From assembly GCF_004124325.1 (NCBI RefSeq), contig NZ_QBDT01000001.1, positions 806,001-870,000 on the forward strand: 64,000 nt of DNA, written 5' to 3'. Source of the DNA: Streptomyces sp. L2 (GTDB lineage: Bacteria > Actinomycetota > Actinomycetes > Streptomycetales > Streptomycetaceae). Below the pieces are notes generated by a model. The model ran no database searches and was not told the origin of the DNA. It saw only the letters and a program-made list of their open reading frames with translations. Shown here in pieces: positions 25,828 to 34,466 of this stretch (within the stretch, counting starts at the first letter, position 1; each line of letters starts with the position of its first letter). Made by a program: the position numbers and the translations under genes.

Positions 25828-26703
25828 TCAGCCCTTGGTGCTGCCCGCGCTGATCCCGGCGATGATGTGGCGCTGGAAGACGAGGAACAGGGCCACCATC
25901 GGGATGCTGGCGATCACCATCGCGGCGATGAGCACGGTGAGCTGGATGTTCTGCGACAGCTGGACGAGGGCCACGCTGATCGGCTGCTTGCCGGTGTCGG
26001 AGAAGACCATCAGCGGCCACAGGAAGTCCTGCCACACGGCGACCAGGGCGAAGATCGACACCACGCCGAGGACGGGCCGGGACATCGGCAGGACCACCGA
26101 CCACAGCACCCGGAGCTTTCCGGCGCCGTCGATCTCGGCGGCCTCCAGGACGTCGCGGGGCAGTTGGTCGAAGAACCGCTTGAGCAGATAGAGGTTGAAG
26201 GCGTTGGCGACGGCCGGCAGCCAGATGCCGAGGGGGTCGTTGAGCAGGCTGGTGTGGATCAGCGGCAGGTCGGCGACCGTCAGGTACTTGGGTACGACGA
26301 GGGCCTGCGCCGGCACCATCAGGGTGGCGAGGATGCCGCCGAGGATCACGGACCCGAAGGCCGGTTTCAGCTTGGACAGGGCGTAGGCGGCGGCCGTGCA
26401 GAACACCAGCTGGAACGCCCATGCGCCGGCCGCCTGCACCACCGTGTTCCACAGGTGCCCGGGGAGCTGCATCAGGTCCCAGGCGTCGGTGTAGCCGGTG
26501 AGGTGCCAGTGCCGCGGGACGAGGGTGGGCGGGGTCCGGGCGACCTCGTCCGGGGACTTCATCGCACCGGTCACCATCCAGTACACGGGGAAGAGGAAGG
26601 CGAGCGCGAAGAGCACGACGACGGTGGTGAACACGGTCCAGTAGACGGCCTTGCCGCGCGGGCGGGCCAGGGTGGCCGGGGAGATGAGGGTGCGGGTGCT
26701 CAT
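25828..26703 (-). CDS. carbohydrate ABC transporter permease, MalG type
   Basis: A protein of 291 aa with six predicted transmembrane helices and the EAA loop (EAAEIDGAGKLRVLWSVVLPMSRP) that contacts the ATPase. The N-terminal cytoplasmic tail and first helix (YWTVFTTVVVLFALAFLFPVYWMVTGAMKSPDE) are typical of MalG-like subunits. The start overlaps the stop of the MalF-like partner (ATGA). No ATPase gene lies in the window, which fits actinobacteria that share one MsiK ATPase among many sugar importers. Confidence 0.92.
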   Translation of the reverse strand: MSTRTLISPATLARPRGKAVYWTVFTTVVVLFALAFLFPVYWMVTGAMKSPDEVARTPPTLVPRHWHLTGYTDAWDLMQLPGHLWNTVVQAAGAWAFQLVFCTAAAYALSKLKPAFGSVILGGILATLMVPAQALVVPKYLTVADLPLIHTSLLNDPLGIWLPAVANAFNLYLLKRFFDQLPRDVLEAAEIDGAGKLRVLWSVVLPMSRPVLGVVSIFALVAVWQDFLWPLMVFSDTGKQPISVALVQLSQNIQLTVLIAAMVIASIPMVALFLVFQRHIIAGISAGSTKG

Positions 26704-27653
26704 GCGTCCCCCTCGGTGCGGGTGAGCCGCAGGTAGCCGGCGGAGAAGACGCCGAGCAGCACGAGCAGCATGACGCTGAGCGCGCAGGCGCCGCCGAAGT
26801 CGTCGTAGAGGAAGGCGTACTTGTAGATGAGGTAGAGGATGGTGACGGTGGCGTTCTCGGGTCCGCCGCCGGTGATGACGAACGGCTCGGTGAACACCTG
26901 CATGGTGGCGATGATCTGAAGGAGCATCAGCATCAGGATCACGAACCGGGTCTGCGGGACCGTGACGTGCCGGACGCGCTGGAGCAGGTTCGCGCCGTCC
27001 AGTTCGGCGGCCTCGTAGAGCTCGCCGGGGATGGACTGCAGGGCGGCCAGGTAGATCAGGACGGTGCCGCCCATGTTGGCCCAGGTGGCGACGATCACCA
27101 GGGAGATCAGCGCCGTGTCCGTGCCGTTGGACCAGTTCGAGGTGGGCAGTTGGAGGAAGCGGAGCGTCTCGTTGGCGAGGCCGGCGCCGGGGTCGTAGAA
27201 CCACTTCCACAGCAGGGCGCTGACCACGGGCGGGATCATGACGGGCAGGTAGACCACGACCCGGAAGAACGCCTTGGCGTGGCGCAGTTCGTTGAGGACG
27301 AGGGCGAGGACGAAGGGCACGGCGAAGCCGAGGAGCAGCGCGAGCAGGGTGAAGGTGAGGGTGTTGCGCCAGGCAGCGGAGAACTCGGGGTCGTGCCAGA
27401 CGCGGGTGAAGTTGGCCGTGCCGACCCATTGGGGGTCCGCGCCCGGGGTGTACTTCTGGAAGGCGATGACGACCGCGCGGATCGCGGGGTACCAGGAGAA
27501 CAGGGCGAAGCAGATCAGGCCGCCGAGGAGGAAGCCGTAGGCGCGCAGCTGGTCGAGGAGGCGGCGCCGCCCCCGGCCCCCTCGTGGGGGCGGCGCCGCG
27601 GCCGTGTGGGCGGCGGCCCGCTGGACGGGCCGCCGCGTGGCCGTCTTGGTCAT
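26700..27653 (-). CDS. carbohydrate ABC transporter permease, MalF type
   Basis: A protein of 317 aa with about six helices; the N-terminus is Arg-rich and the first helix follows LRAYGFLLGGLICFALFSWYPA. The EAA loop is YEAAELDGANLLQRVRHVTVPQTR. It pairs with the MalG-type subunit, with 4-nt overlap, and starts 5 bp after the binding-protein stop. The substrate is inferred as an alpha-glucan oligosaccharide from the glucanase and GH13 neighbours. Confidence 0.92.
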   Translation of the reverse strand: MTKTATRRPVQRAAAHTAAAPPPRGGRGRRRLLDQLRAYGFLLGGLICFALFSWYPAIRAVVIAFQKYTPGADPQWVGTANFTRVWHDPEFSAAWRNTLTFTLLALLLGFAVPFVLALVLNELRHAKAFFRVVVYLPVMIPPVVSALLWKWFYDPGAGLANETLRFLQLPTSNWSNGTDTALISLVIVATWANMGGTVLIYLAALQSIPGELYEAAELDGANLLQRVRHVTVPQTRFVILMLMLLQIIATMQVFTEPFVITGGGPENATVTILYLIYKYAFLYDDFGGACALSVMLLVLLGVFSAGYLRLTRTEGDA

Positions 27654-27658
27654 GGTGG

Positions 27659-29011
27659 TCAGCTCCGGGCCAGGATGCTGTCGATCTTGCCGGAGGCGTC
27701 CTTGAGCAGCTGGTCGATGTCGGCGTCCTTCTTGGTGAGGACGGCGGAGACGGTGCCGTCGAGGACGGAGTAGATCTGCTGCGCGTCCGGCGGCTCGATC
27801 TTCATCCGGAGCTGCTGGTCGCCGTCGAGGAAGGCCTGATAGTTCTCCACGGGGACGTTGGCGTTGGCCTTCTTGACCTGCTGGTCCTTGGCGTCGGCGG
27901 CGCCCGTGAACAGGCGGGGTTCGGGCAGGCCGACGGGCGCGTCGTTCTTCTTGGCGCGGGCGTAGTCGCCGAGGAAGCCCTTGCCGGGGGTGAGGAACAT
28001 GTGGTCCAGCCACTTCAGGCCGGCGCGGATCTGGGCGGGGGTGTCGTGCTTGTTGAACATGTAGCCGTCGCCGCCGATGAGGGTGCCCTTGCCGCCGGGC
28101 ATCGGGCCGAGGGCGAGGTCCTTGTAGTCGCCGCCCTTCTCCTTGACGAGGATCGGGATGTTGTCGGGGGCGGAGAGGTACATGCCGAGCTTGCCGGACC
28201 CCATCATCTGCTGCACGTCGTTGATGACGAGGAGCTGCTTGCTGCCCATGGAGTCGTCGGTCCAGCGCATGTCGTGCAGGTTCTGCAGGACGGCGTGGCC
28301 CTCGGGGGTGTCGATGGTGGCCTTCTTGCCGTCGGCGCTGACGACGTCCCCGCCCTGCGAGTACAGCTCGGCGGTGAAGTGCCAGCCGCCCTGGTTCTGG
28401 GCGCTGTAGTCGGCGTACCCGACGGTGCCGTCGCCGAGCGCCGCGATCCGCTTGGCGTCGGCGCGGACCTCCGCCCAGGTGGCGGGCGGCTTCTCAGGGT
28501 CGAGGCCGGCCTTCTTGAACAGGGCGCGGTTGTAGATCAGCCCCATGCTGTATCCGGTACGCGGTATGCCGTAGACCTTCCCGTCCACGGTGTAGATGTC
28601 CCGGAGCTGCTTCTGCAGGGTGCCGTAGCTCTTGAGGTCCTTGAGGTACGGGGTGAGGTCGGCGGCCTGGCGGATGTCGACGACGTGCCGGGCGTCGGTG
28701 AAGTACGTGTAGAACACGTCCTCCATCTGGCCGCCGGCGAGCTTGGCGTCGAAGGTCTTCGGGTCCTGGCAGGGGAAGGCGTCGTGGGCGACGACGTCGA
28801 TGTCCGGATGCTGCTTCTCGAAGGAGGCGACGTCCTGCTCGAAGAATCTCCGGTCGGTCTTGGCGCTCTTGGGTGGCTCGCAGTTCACGGTGATGCGGGT
28901 CTTGCCGCCCGCCGCGCTGTCGTCGTCCGAGCCGCAGGCGGATGCGGTGAGGACGAGGCTGGAACAGACGCCGATCGCGGCGACGGTACGGCGGAACCCG
29001 GTGCTTGTCAT
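27659..29011 (-). CDS. sugar ABC transporter substrate-binding lipoprotein
   Basis: A protein of 450 aa of the extracellular solute-binding family 1. The lipobox LTASAC places the lipidated cysteine at residue 26. The body has the usual two-lobe pattern (DIDVVAHDAFPCQDPKTFDAKLAGGQMEDVF, then GKVYGIPRTGYSMGLIYN). It delivers oligosaccharide to the two permeases encoded next. GAGGGG precedes the ATG. The 119-bp gap upstream has CGCAAG motifs shared with the lacI promoter, suggesting control by the adjacent LacI protein. Confidence 0.92.
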   Translation of the reverse strand: MTSTGFRRTVAAIGVCSSLVLTASACGSDDDSAAGGKTRITVNCEPPKSAKTDRRFFEQDVASFEKQHPDIDVVAHDAFPCQDPKTFDAKLAGGQMEDVFYTYFTDARHVVDIRQAADLTPYLKDLKSYGTLQKQLRDIYTVDGKVYGIPRTGYSMGLIYNRALFKKAGLDPEKPPATWAEVRADAKRIAALGDGTVGYADYSAQNQGGWHFTAELYSQGGDVVSADGKKATIDTPEGHAVLQNLHDMRWTDDSMGSKQLLVINDVQQMMGSGKLGMYLSAPDNIPILVKEKGGDYKDLALGPMPGGKGTLIGGDGYMFNKHDTPAQIRAGLKWLDHMFLTPGKGFLGDYARAKKNDAPVGLPEPRLFTGAADAKDQQVKKANANVPVENYQAFLDGDQQLRMKIEPPDAQQIYSVLDGTVSAVLTKKDADIDQLLKDASGKIDSILARS

Positions 29012-29073
29012 CGGTGGACCCCTCAAGGCAGGAGCGGTGGGCGACGCACACTCAAGCACCCACGACACCGTGC

Positions 29074-29090
29074 CGCAAGATGTCGCGCAG
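29074..29090. promoter_or_regulatory. candidate LacI operator before the binding-protein operon
   Basis: CGCAAG at 29074-29079 and CGCGCAG at 29084-29090 lie about 65 bp upstream of the binding-protein start, next to an AT-rich stretch (TGTAATTATTTGACAG, 29095-29110) that may be the promoter. CGCAAG also recurs three times before the LacI gene. Shared motif seen directly; binding is inferred. Confidence 0.45.
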
Positions 29091-29130
29091 ACTCTGTAAT
29101 TATTTGACAGCCGAATGGATCTTCTGGATC

Positions 29131-30129
29131 TCAGCCGCGCGGGGCTTGCCCGGTGGATCCGCGCACCACCAGTTCCGGCTCGAACAGCAGCTCCTCGGCG
29201 GGTACGGCGGTGCCGCCGATCCGGGCGTGCAGCAGCTCCACGGCCGCGCGCCCCATGGCCTCGATGGGCTGGCGGACGGTGGTGAGCGGCGGCTCGGTGC
29301 AGTTCATGAACGCCGAGTCGTCGTAGCCGACCACGGAGACGCGCCCGGGGACGTCGTGGCCGCCCCGGCGGGCGGCCCGGACGGCGCCGAGCGCGAGGGG
29401 GTCGCTGGCGCAGATGAGGCCGGTGACGCCGCGGTCGATGAGTCGCGCGGCGGCCGCGTGGCCGCCCTCCAGGGAGAAGATGGCGCGGGCGACGAATTCC
29501 TCGGGCAGGCCGGGTGCGATGGCTCGCGCGGCGGCCAGTTTGCGGGCCGAGGGCACGTGGTCCTCGGGGCCGAGGACCAGGCCGATCCGTTCGTGGCCGA
29601 GGGAGGCCAGGTGCCGCCAGGCCTGCTCGACGGCGACCGCGTCGTCGCAGGACACGGCCGGGAAGCCGAGGCGCTCGATGGCCGCGTTGACGAGGACGAC
29701 CGGGATGTTGCGCTCGGCGAGCAGCCGGTAGTGGTCGTGGGGCGCGTCGGCCTGGGCGTACAGGCCGCCGGCGAAGACGACGCCGGAGACCTGCTGCTGG
29801 AGCAGCAGCTCGACGTAGTCCGCCTCCGAGACGCCGCCCTTGGTCTGCGTGCACAGCACCGGGGTGAGGCCGAGCTGGGCCAGCGCGCCGCCGATGACCT
29901 CGGCGAACGCGGGGAAGATGGGGTTCTGCAGTTCGGGCAGGACCAGGCCGACCAGCCGGGCGCGTTCGCCGCGCAGCTGGGTGGGGCGCTCGTAGCCGAG
30001 CACGTCGAGGGCGCTGAGCACCGCCTGCCGGGTGGACTCGGAGACTCCCGGCTTGCCGTTGAGCACCCGGCTGACCGTGGCCTCGCTGACCCCGACCTTC
30101 TTCGCCACTTCCGCAAGTCGTCGCGTCAT
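29131..30129 (-). CDS. LacI family transcriptional repressor of the alpha-glucan locus
   Basis: A protein of 332 aa. The N-terminal HTH (RRLAEVAKKVGVSEATVSRVLNGKPGVS) and hinge helix (ALDVLGYERPTQLRGER) are followed by a periplasmic-binding-like effector domain with SVVGYDDSAFMNCTEPPLTTVRQP. It should release DNA on binding a sugar from the locus. It is encoded upstream of and parallel to the transport operon. Its own promoter region carries a perfect palindrome and CGCAAG repeats, so autoregulation is likely. Confidence 0.92.
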   Translation of the reverse strand: MTRRLAEVAKKVGVSEATVSRVLNGKPGVSESTRQAVLSALDVLGYERPTQLRGERARLVGLVLPELQNPIFPAFAEVIGGALAQLGLTPVLCTQTKGGVSEADYVELLLQQQVSGVVFAGGLYAQADAPHDHYRLLAERNIPVVLVNAAIERLGFPAVSCDDAVAVEQAWRHLASLGHERIGLVLGPEDHVPSARKLAAARAIAPGLPEEFVARAIFSLEGGHAAAARLIDRGVTGLICASDPLALGAVRAARRGGHDVPGRVSVVGYDDSAFMNCTEPPLTTVRQPIEAMGRAAVELLHARIGGTAVPAEELLFEPELVVRGSTGQAPRG

Positions 30130-30132
30130 GGA

Positions 30133-30170
30133 CGCAAGAGTAGCGCAAGTTACGCAAGCTGTTTGCGTAA
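30133..30170. promoter_or_regulatory. candidate LacI auto-operator
   Basis: A perfect inverted repeat TTACGCAA-gctgt-TTGCGTAA (30150-30170) sits 21 bp upstream of the lacI start, and CGCAAG occurs at 30133, 30144 and 30153. The form (8-bp arms, central CG half sites) fits LacI-family binding. Confidence 0.65.
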
Positions 30171-30269
30171 AGGTGGCACGGGAAATCGGCGACGCCTGGG
30201 GTGACAGTGGGCGGCCCCTGCCGGGGCGGACCCGGCCCCGTCGGCGACCTGAACGCCGACGGAGCCGGG

Positions 30270-30941
30270 TCAGCTCTCCGGTGCCGGAACGACGGTGAGG
30301 TGCGCGGCCGCGGCGCGCGGGCGGCGCGGCCGGCGGGGCGCCGCCGCGGGGCGGCGGGGGTCGCGCAGGACCATGGTCAGGCGGGTGCAGCCCAGCTCCC
30401 GGAGGGTCCGGGGGGTCTCGTCGACGATGCGGCACTCGGTGGTGCCCCGCCGGGGGTCCGGGTGGAACAGCAGACGGACCGCGCCGTCGAGTTCCGTGGC
30501 GGCCTCACCGACCGCGCGGATCCAGTGCGGCAGACCCTGCCGGTAGGCGGCCTCCATGATCGGGTCCTGGCCGACCTCGCGCCGGATCGCCTGGAGTTCG
30601 TGATCGTGGCCGTACAGCTCCAGGGCGGCCTTCAGGCGGGCCAGCATCGGCAGGCACCACCCCGCCTCGTGCTCGCCGAGGACCGTGGCCGCGTCAGGAT
30701 GGAACAGGACGAACCGGAGGAAGTTGGCGTCCGGCATGGCGGTCGCGTGCGGTCGCACGCCACGGAAAAGTGTCTCGAACGCGCTGTTCGCCACGACGAC
30801 GTCCCAGCGGTGGTCGACGACCATGGACGGGAAGGACACGGCCTCCACCAGCGCGGCGCAGTCCTGGAGATACTCCTGGGCCTCGCGGCTCGCGGGGACG
30901 GGCCACGGCGCCTGCCGCTGCCCTCCTGCCTGTTGTGCCAT
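30270..30941 (-). CDS. stand-alone MmyB-type ligand-binding domain protein
   Basis: A protein of 223 aa matching the C-terminal MmyB-like (MLTR) domain of Streptomyces XRE regulators: VVANSAFETLF, NFLRFVLFHPDA and the LTRLTMVLRDP end are typical. The usual N-terminal helix-turn-helix is absent and the upstream sequence does not encode one in frame, so it is either a degenerate regulator or a partner protein. ATG 30941 is preferred; an in-frame GTG at 30977 would add 12 basic residues. It is divergent from the XRE/ImmA-like pair. Confidence 0.72.
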   Translation of the reverse strand: MAQQAGGQRQAPWPVPASREAQEYLQDCAALVEAVSFPSMVVDHRWDVVVANSAFETLFRGVRPHATAMPDANFLRFVLFHPDAATVLGEHEAGWCLPMLARLKAALELYGHDHELQAIRREVGQDPIMEAAYRQGLPHWIRAVGEAATELDGAVRLLFHPDPRRGTTECRIVDETPRTLRELGCTRLTMVLRDPRRPAAAPRRPRRPRAAAAHLTVVPAPES

Positions 30942-31186
30942 CGGGAGGTCACCCCTCTTGCCTCTGCGCCCGTTCACGCGGCGATGCGATCCTGCTGCCC
31001 GTCCTGACGCATGTCAACTATCGTGGCATTTCATGCCTGTTGACGGCTGAAATTCGCCACAGTTGTGGCGAGACCTGGATGTGAGTTCGAAGCACCGGAT
31101 ACTCTCCGGGAAGTTCACGGCATCCGTTGGTGAACGTCACGACCTCACCTGGGACCTGCCCCACACGAGACGTAGGAGTTCTGTCG

Positions 31187-31843
31187 GTGACGGATGGCTA
31201 CGAGGATCCGGGCGCCGCGGCGACCGCTCAGCTGCCGGCCGTCGTCGCCCGCGTCACCGCGCTCGCCGACCGGCTCGGCGTGCCGCACGCCGAGGTCTTC
31301 GACGTGGGGCGGCTCAGCGTCGCCTGCGGCGTGCCGGAGCCCGTCGTACGGGCGCTGCTCGGCGGCCGGCCCGCGGGCGAGCCGGACGTGCAGGCGCGCT
31401 TCCTGCAGCGGCTGGACCTGCTGCGCCGCACCCGGCTGAAACCGGGCGGCCGCAAGTACACGCAGCAGGAGATCGCCGACGGCGCGGGCATGTCCCGGCA
31501 GCAGGCGGGCGCCCTCATCAACGGCGACCGGCGGCCCACCATGGAGCACTGCGACGCGCTGCAGCGGTTCTTCCGGGTGCACGCCGGATTCCTGACGGCG
31601 GAGGACCCCGAGGCACTGGCGGGCGCGCTGCAGCGCACCGAGCAGGACCTGCTGCAGAAGCTCGCCGACCGGGAGCGGGCGGCGGAACAGGCCGCCCAGG
31701 ATCCGCTGGAGCGGCTGCTGCAGGACCACGGGGTGCGCGGGATCGCCTGGCGGGCCGCCCAGCTGCCCACCGACCAGCACCGGGACAAGGTCGCGGAGTG
31801 GCTCGACATGCTCCTGGAGAGCGTCAAGCGGCCCGAGTCGTGA
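31187..31843 (+). CDS. XRE-family HTH regulator
   Basis: A protein of 218 aa with a central XRE helix-turn-helix (KYTQQEIADGAGMSRQQAGALINGDRRPTMEHCDALQRFF, about residues 87-125) flanked by helical regions. It is paired with a downstream metallopeptidase-like gene whose start overlaps or lies just after the stop. This pairing matches Streptomyces two-gene modules annotated as toxin-antitoxin-like or regulator/ImmA modules. The start is GTG 31187 with TAGGAG upstream. Confidence 0.82.
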   Translation: MTDGYEDPGAAATAQLPAVVARVTALADRLGVPHAEVFDVGRLSVACGVPEPVVRALLGGRPAGEPDVQARFLQRLDLLRRTRLKPGGRKYTQQEIADGAGMSRQQAGALINGDRRPTMEHCDALQRFFRVHAGFLTAEDPEALAGALQRTEQDLLQKLADRERAAEQAAQDPLERLLQDHGVRGIAWRAAQLPTDQHRDKVAEWLDMLLESVKRPES

Positions 31844-31857
31844 GCCGGGGGAGGACA

Positions 31858-32415
31858 GTGGGCATCGGCAGGGACATGCGCCGGCTGTGCGCGGAGCTCG
31901 TCGGGGGACTGACCCTCCCCGCGCCCGCCCCGCCGCACGAGCTGTACCGGGCGCTGTGCGAGGCGATGAGCCGCCGGCGCGGCCGCCCCGTCGTCTTCCG
32001 TACGGCCGTCTTCCCGCCCGGCACGGCCAGCGGGCTGTGGCTGGACATGGCCGACCGCGACCTGGTGGTCGTCGAGGAACGCACCGCCCCCGACCACCAG
32101 TTGGTGATCCTGGGCCACGAACTGTGGCACATGCAGGCCGACCACTGCGGCCACCCCGTCGAGGGCGCCGGCGTGGCCACCCGGCTGCTGACCGACGACA
32201 CCGACCGGGCCGCCCTCCAGGCCACGGTCCACCGGGTCGCCGCGCGCACCCGCTTCGACCAGGCCGAGGAGCGGGACGCCGAGACGTTCGGGCTGCTCCT
32301 CGCCAGCAAGTGCCGCACCTGGCTGGCCGGTTCGGCCCTGCGCGGTCCGGGCCGGCGCGACGGTGTGGCGGGCCGGATCGAGCTGTCCCTGGGCTATCCG
32401 GGACCGCAGGGCTGA
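31858..32415 (+). CDS. ImmA/IrrE-like metallopeptidase domain protein
   Basis: A protein of 185 aa. The zinc-binding motif HELWH within LVILGHELWHMQADH and a downstream acidic EERDAETFG segment match the ImmA/IrrE-type peptidase fold found next to XRE regulators. It may cleave or modulate the partner regulator. The start is uncertain: GTG 31858 has GGGGGAGG close by, GTG 31840 overlaps the XRE stop, and ATG 31876 is a third option. Confidence 0.75.
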   Translation: MGIGRDMRRLCAELVGGLTLPAPAPPHELYRALCEAMSRRRGRPVVFRTAVFPPGTASGLWLDMADRDLVVVEERTAPDHQLVILGHELWHMQADHCGHPVEGAGVATRLLTDDTDRAALQATVHRVAARTRFDQAEERDAETFGLLLASKCRTWLAGSALRGPGRRDGVAGRIELSLGYPGPQG

Positions 32416-32591
32416 GCGGCGGCCCCCGGGGGCCCGTCGGAGCGTTTCGGATCAGCCGAGCGGGCGAAGCGCCGCGGAGCGGGGCGGCGTTGTCAGTGGT
32501 GGGCGGCAAGCTGGACCCGTGCGCCGTACGAGGCGGCGCACGGCGCCGCAGGGCGCGCGAGACGTGACGCCGAATCGGGGAGAGCCGACCG

Positions 32592-32819
32592 ATGACCACC
32601 GCCGTACTGACCGACCGTGAGCGCACCGCCGTCCAGGCTTATCTGCGGCTGCTGCACACCGTGCGCGCCGCCTTCGACGGGCCGCCGGACGGCACCGGCC
32701 CCGCGGTGGTGCCGCCCGGCGTGCTCGCCGAGGCCGAACAGGCCCTGGCCCGGGCGGGCCTGACGGGGAACGAGGAGCAGTTCTTCCGGCTCCTCGGCGA
32801 CTGGTGCCCACCCGTGTGA
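32592..32819 (+). CDS. small conserved hypothetical protein
   Basis: A protein of 75 aa starting MTTAVLTDRERTAVQAYLRLL and ending GDWCPPV, with a good ribosome site (GGGGAGAG). It is predicted mainly helical and soluble. No family was recognised. It stands alone, 176 bp after the metallopeptidase gene and convergent with the phosphopantetheinyl transferase. Codon use fits a real gene. Confidence 0.65.
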   Translation: MTTAVLTDRERTAVQAYLRLLHTVRAAFDGPPDGTGPAVVPPGVLAEAEQALARAGLTGNEEQFFRLLGDWCPPV

Positions 32820-32932
32820 CGCCGATGCTGTCCGGCGGGCCGGTGGCCGGGGCAGGTGACAGCGGGTGTGGGCCCCGGGGGCCGGTGACCGGTGTGGGCC
32901 CGGCAGGCCGGTGACGGGGTGGACCCGGCGGA

Positions 32933-33613
32933 TCAGGGGTGCGGGACGACGACGGCGGTGGTGAGCACGCCGTCGCGTACCGCCCAGCGGCCGTCGAAGG
33001 TCTGCCGGCGGACGCCGCCCAGCACGGGGCCGGGCACGAGGAGTTCGGCGCGCAGGGTGCCGTGCGGCGCGGCGCCCTGTTCCGGCCGCAGGTCGATGTC
33101 GGCCTCGGAGAAGTCCAGCCAGTTGCCGGTGAGGGGGAACCACGCCTTGTAGACGGACTCCTTGGCGCTGAACAGGAGACGGTCCCAGTGCACCTCGGGC
33201 GCGCGGCGGGCGAGCAGGCGCAGCCGTTCGGTCTCGGTGGGCAGGAAGACGTAGGAGACGACCTCCTGCGGGAGCGGCTCGTGCGGCTCGGCGTCGATGC
33301 CGAGGGAGGCCAGGTCGGCGGCGCGGGCCAGGGCGGCGGCACAGTAGCCGTCGCTGTGGGTCATGCTGCCGATCAGGCCGTCCGGCCAGCGCGGCGCGCC
33401 GCTCGCGCCGGTGACGACGGGCTGCGCGGGCACGCCGAGCTTCTCCATGGCCTGCCGGGCGCAGCCGCGTACGGCGGCGTACTCGCGGCGGCGCTTGGCC
33501 ACCGCGCGCACCATGACCGCCTCCTCCTCCGGGTGCAGCGGGGCGTCCCACAGCGGGCTGTCAGCGTGCGCCTCCACGGCCACGACCGCCTGCGGGAGCA
33601 GCTCCTCGATCAC
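32933..33613 (-). CDS. 4'-phosphopantetheinyl transferase (EntD/Sfp superfamily)
   Basis: A protein of 226 aa. The magnesium/CoA motifs GIDAEP and FSAKESVYKAWFPLT are intact, as are the N-terminal RRREYAAVRGCAR and IGSMTHSDGYCAAALA segments of EntD-like enzymes. It transfers phosphopantetheine from CoA to carrier-protein serines. No PKS/NRPS genes are in the window, so it probably serves pathways elsewhere. Its start lies 53 nt inside the 3' end of the phosphoesterase gene, so the two are translationally coupled. Confidence 0.9.
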   Translation of the reverse strand: MIEELLPQAVVAVEAHADSPLWDAPLHPEEEAVMVRAVAKRRREYAAVRGCARQAMEKLGVPAQPVVTGASGAPRWPDGLIGSMTHSDGYCAAALARAADLASLGIDAEPHEPLPQEVVSYVFLPTETERLRLLARRAPEVHWDRLLFSAKESVYKAWFPLTGNWLDFSEADIDLRPEQGAAPHGTLRAELLVPGPVLGGVRRQTFDGRWAVRDGVLTTAVVVPHP

Positions 33614-34466
33614 CGGATTCGACCTCCATCGGCAGGATGCGGCGCGGCTGTCCCGGGGTTTCCGGGCGCCCTCGCCATTCGCGGGGGTATCCCACGGAGA
33701 CCTCTTCGAAGCGCACGCCGTCGTGCCAGGTGGTCCGCGGGATGTGCAGATGACCGTAGACCATGGTCCGGACGCGGAACCGGCGGTGCCAGTCGGCGGT
33801 CAGTTCCGTGCCGCACCACATGGCGAACTCCGGGTGCCGGAGCACGTCCGTCGGGTGCCGGTGCAGCGGGTAGTGGGCCGCGAGCACCGTCGGCAGGTCC
33901 TCGGGCAGCTCGGCGAGCCTGCGTCCGGTCTCGGCGACCCGGGCGCGGCACCAGTCCTCACGGCTCGGGTAGGGATCGGAGTGCAGCAGGAACTCGTCGT
34001 TGCAGACGATGCCGGTGCCGTGCGCGTAGGCCAGGCCCTCGTCCTTGGTGGCGCAGCCGTCCGGCAGGAACGAGTAGTCGTACAGCAGGAACAGCGGGGC
34101 GACGACGGCCGGGCCGCCTGGGCCCCGCCACACGGGGTAGGGGTCCTCGGGCGTGGTGACGCCCAGTTCCCGGCACAGTTCGACCAGATGCTCGTAGCGG
34201 GCGACACCGCGCAGCGTGACCGGGTCCTTGGGGTGGGTCCACAGGTCGTGGTTGCCGGGCGCCCACAGGACCTTGCGGAAGCGGCCGGCGAGGGTGGCGA
34301 GGGTCCAGCGGATGTCGGCGACGGTCTCGGCGATGTCACCGGCCACGATGAGCCAGTCCTCGTCCGTCCCGGGGCGCATCCGCTCGACCAGGGCGCGGTT
34401 CTCGCGATAGGAGACGTGCAGGTCGCTGATGGCCAGCAGCTGCCCGGCCCCGGCCGTCGACTCCAC
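33561..34466 (-). CDS. calcineurin-like metallophosphoesterase
   Basis: A protein of 301 aa. The binuclear metal motifs are clear: SDLH near 15, GDIAE near 43, GNHD near 71, AAHYPLH near 196 and GHLHIPR near 240. The substrate is unknown. The start is GTG 34466 with GGGAGGGG upstream. The C-terminal Gly/Arg-rich tail overlaps the start of the phosphopantetheinyl transferase by 53 nt; this pairing recurs in Streptomyces and suggests a functional link, for example CoA or carrier-protein turnover, but that is inference. Confidence 0.88.
   Translation of the reverse strand: MESTAGAGQLLAISDLHVSYRENRALVERMRPGTDEDWLIVAGDIAETVADIRWTLATLAGRFRKVLWAPGNHDLWTHPKDPVTLRGVARYEHLVELCRELGVTTPEDPYPVWRGPGGPAVVAPLFLLYDYSFLPDGCATKDEGLAYAHGTGIVCNDEFLLHSDPYPSREDWCRARVAETGRRLAELPEDLPTVLAAHYPLHRHPTDVLRHPEFAMWCGTELTADWHRRFRVRTMVYGHLHIPRTTWHDGVRFEEVSVGYPREWRGRPETPGQPRRILPMEVESGDRGAAPAGGRGRGGAR

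Noticed and set aside
32933..33613. Phosphopantetheinyl transferase as a sign of a local PKS/NRPS cluster
   Set aside because: No ketosynthase, adenylation or carrier domain was seen anywhere in the window.
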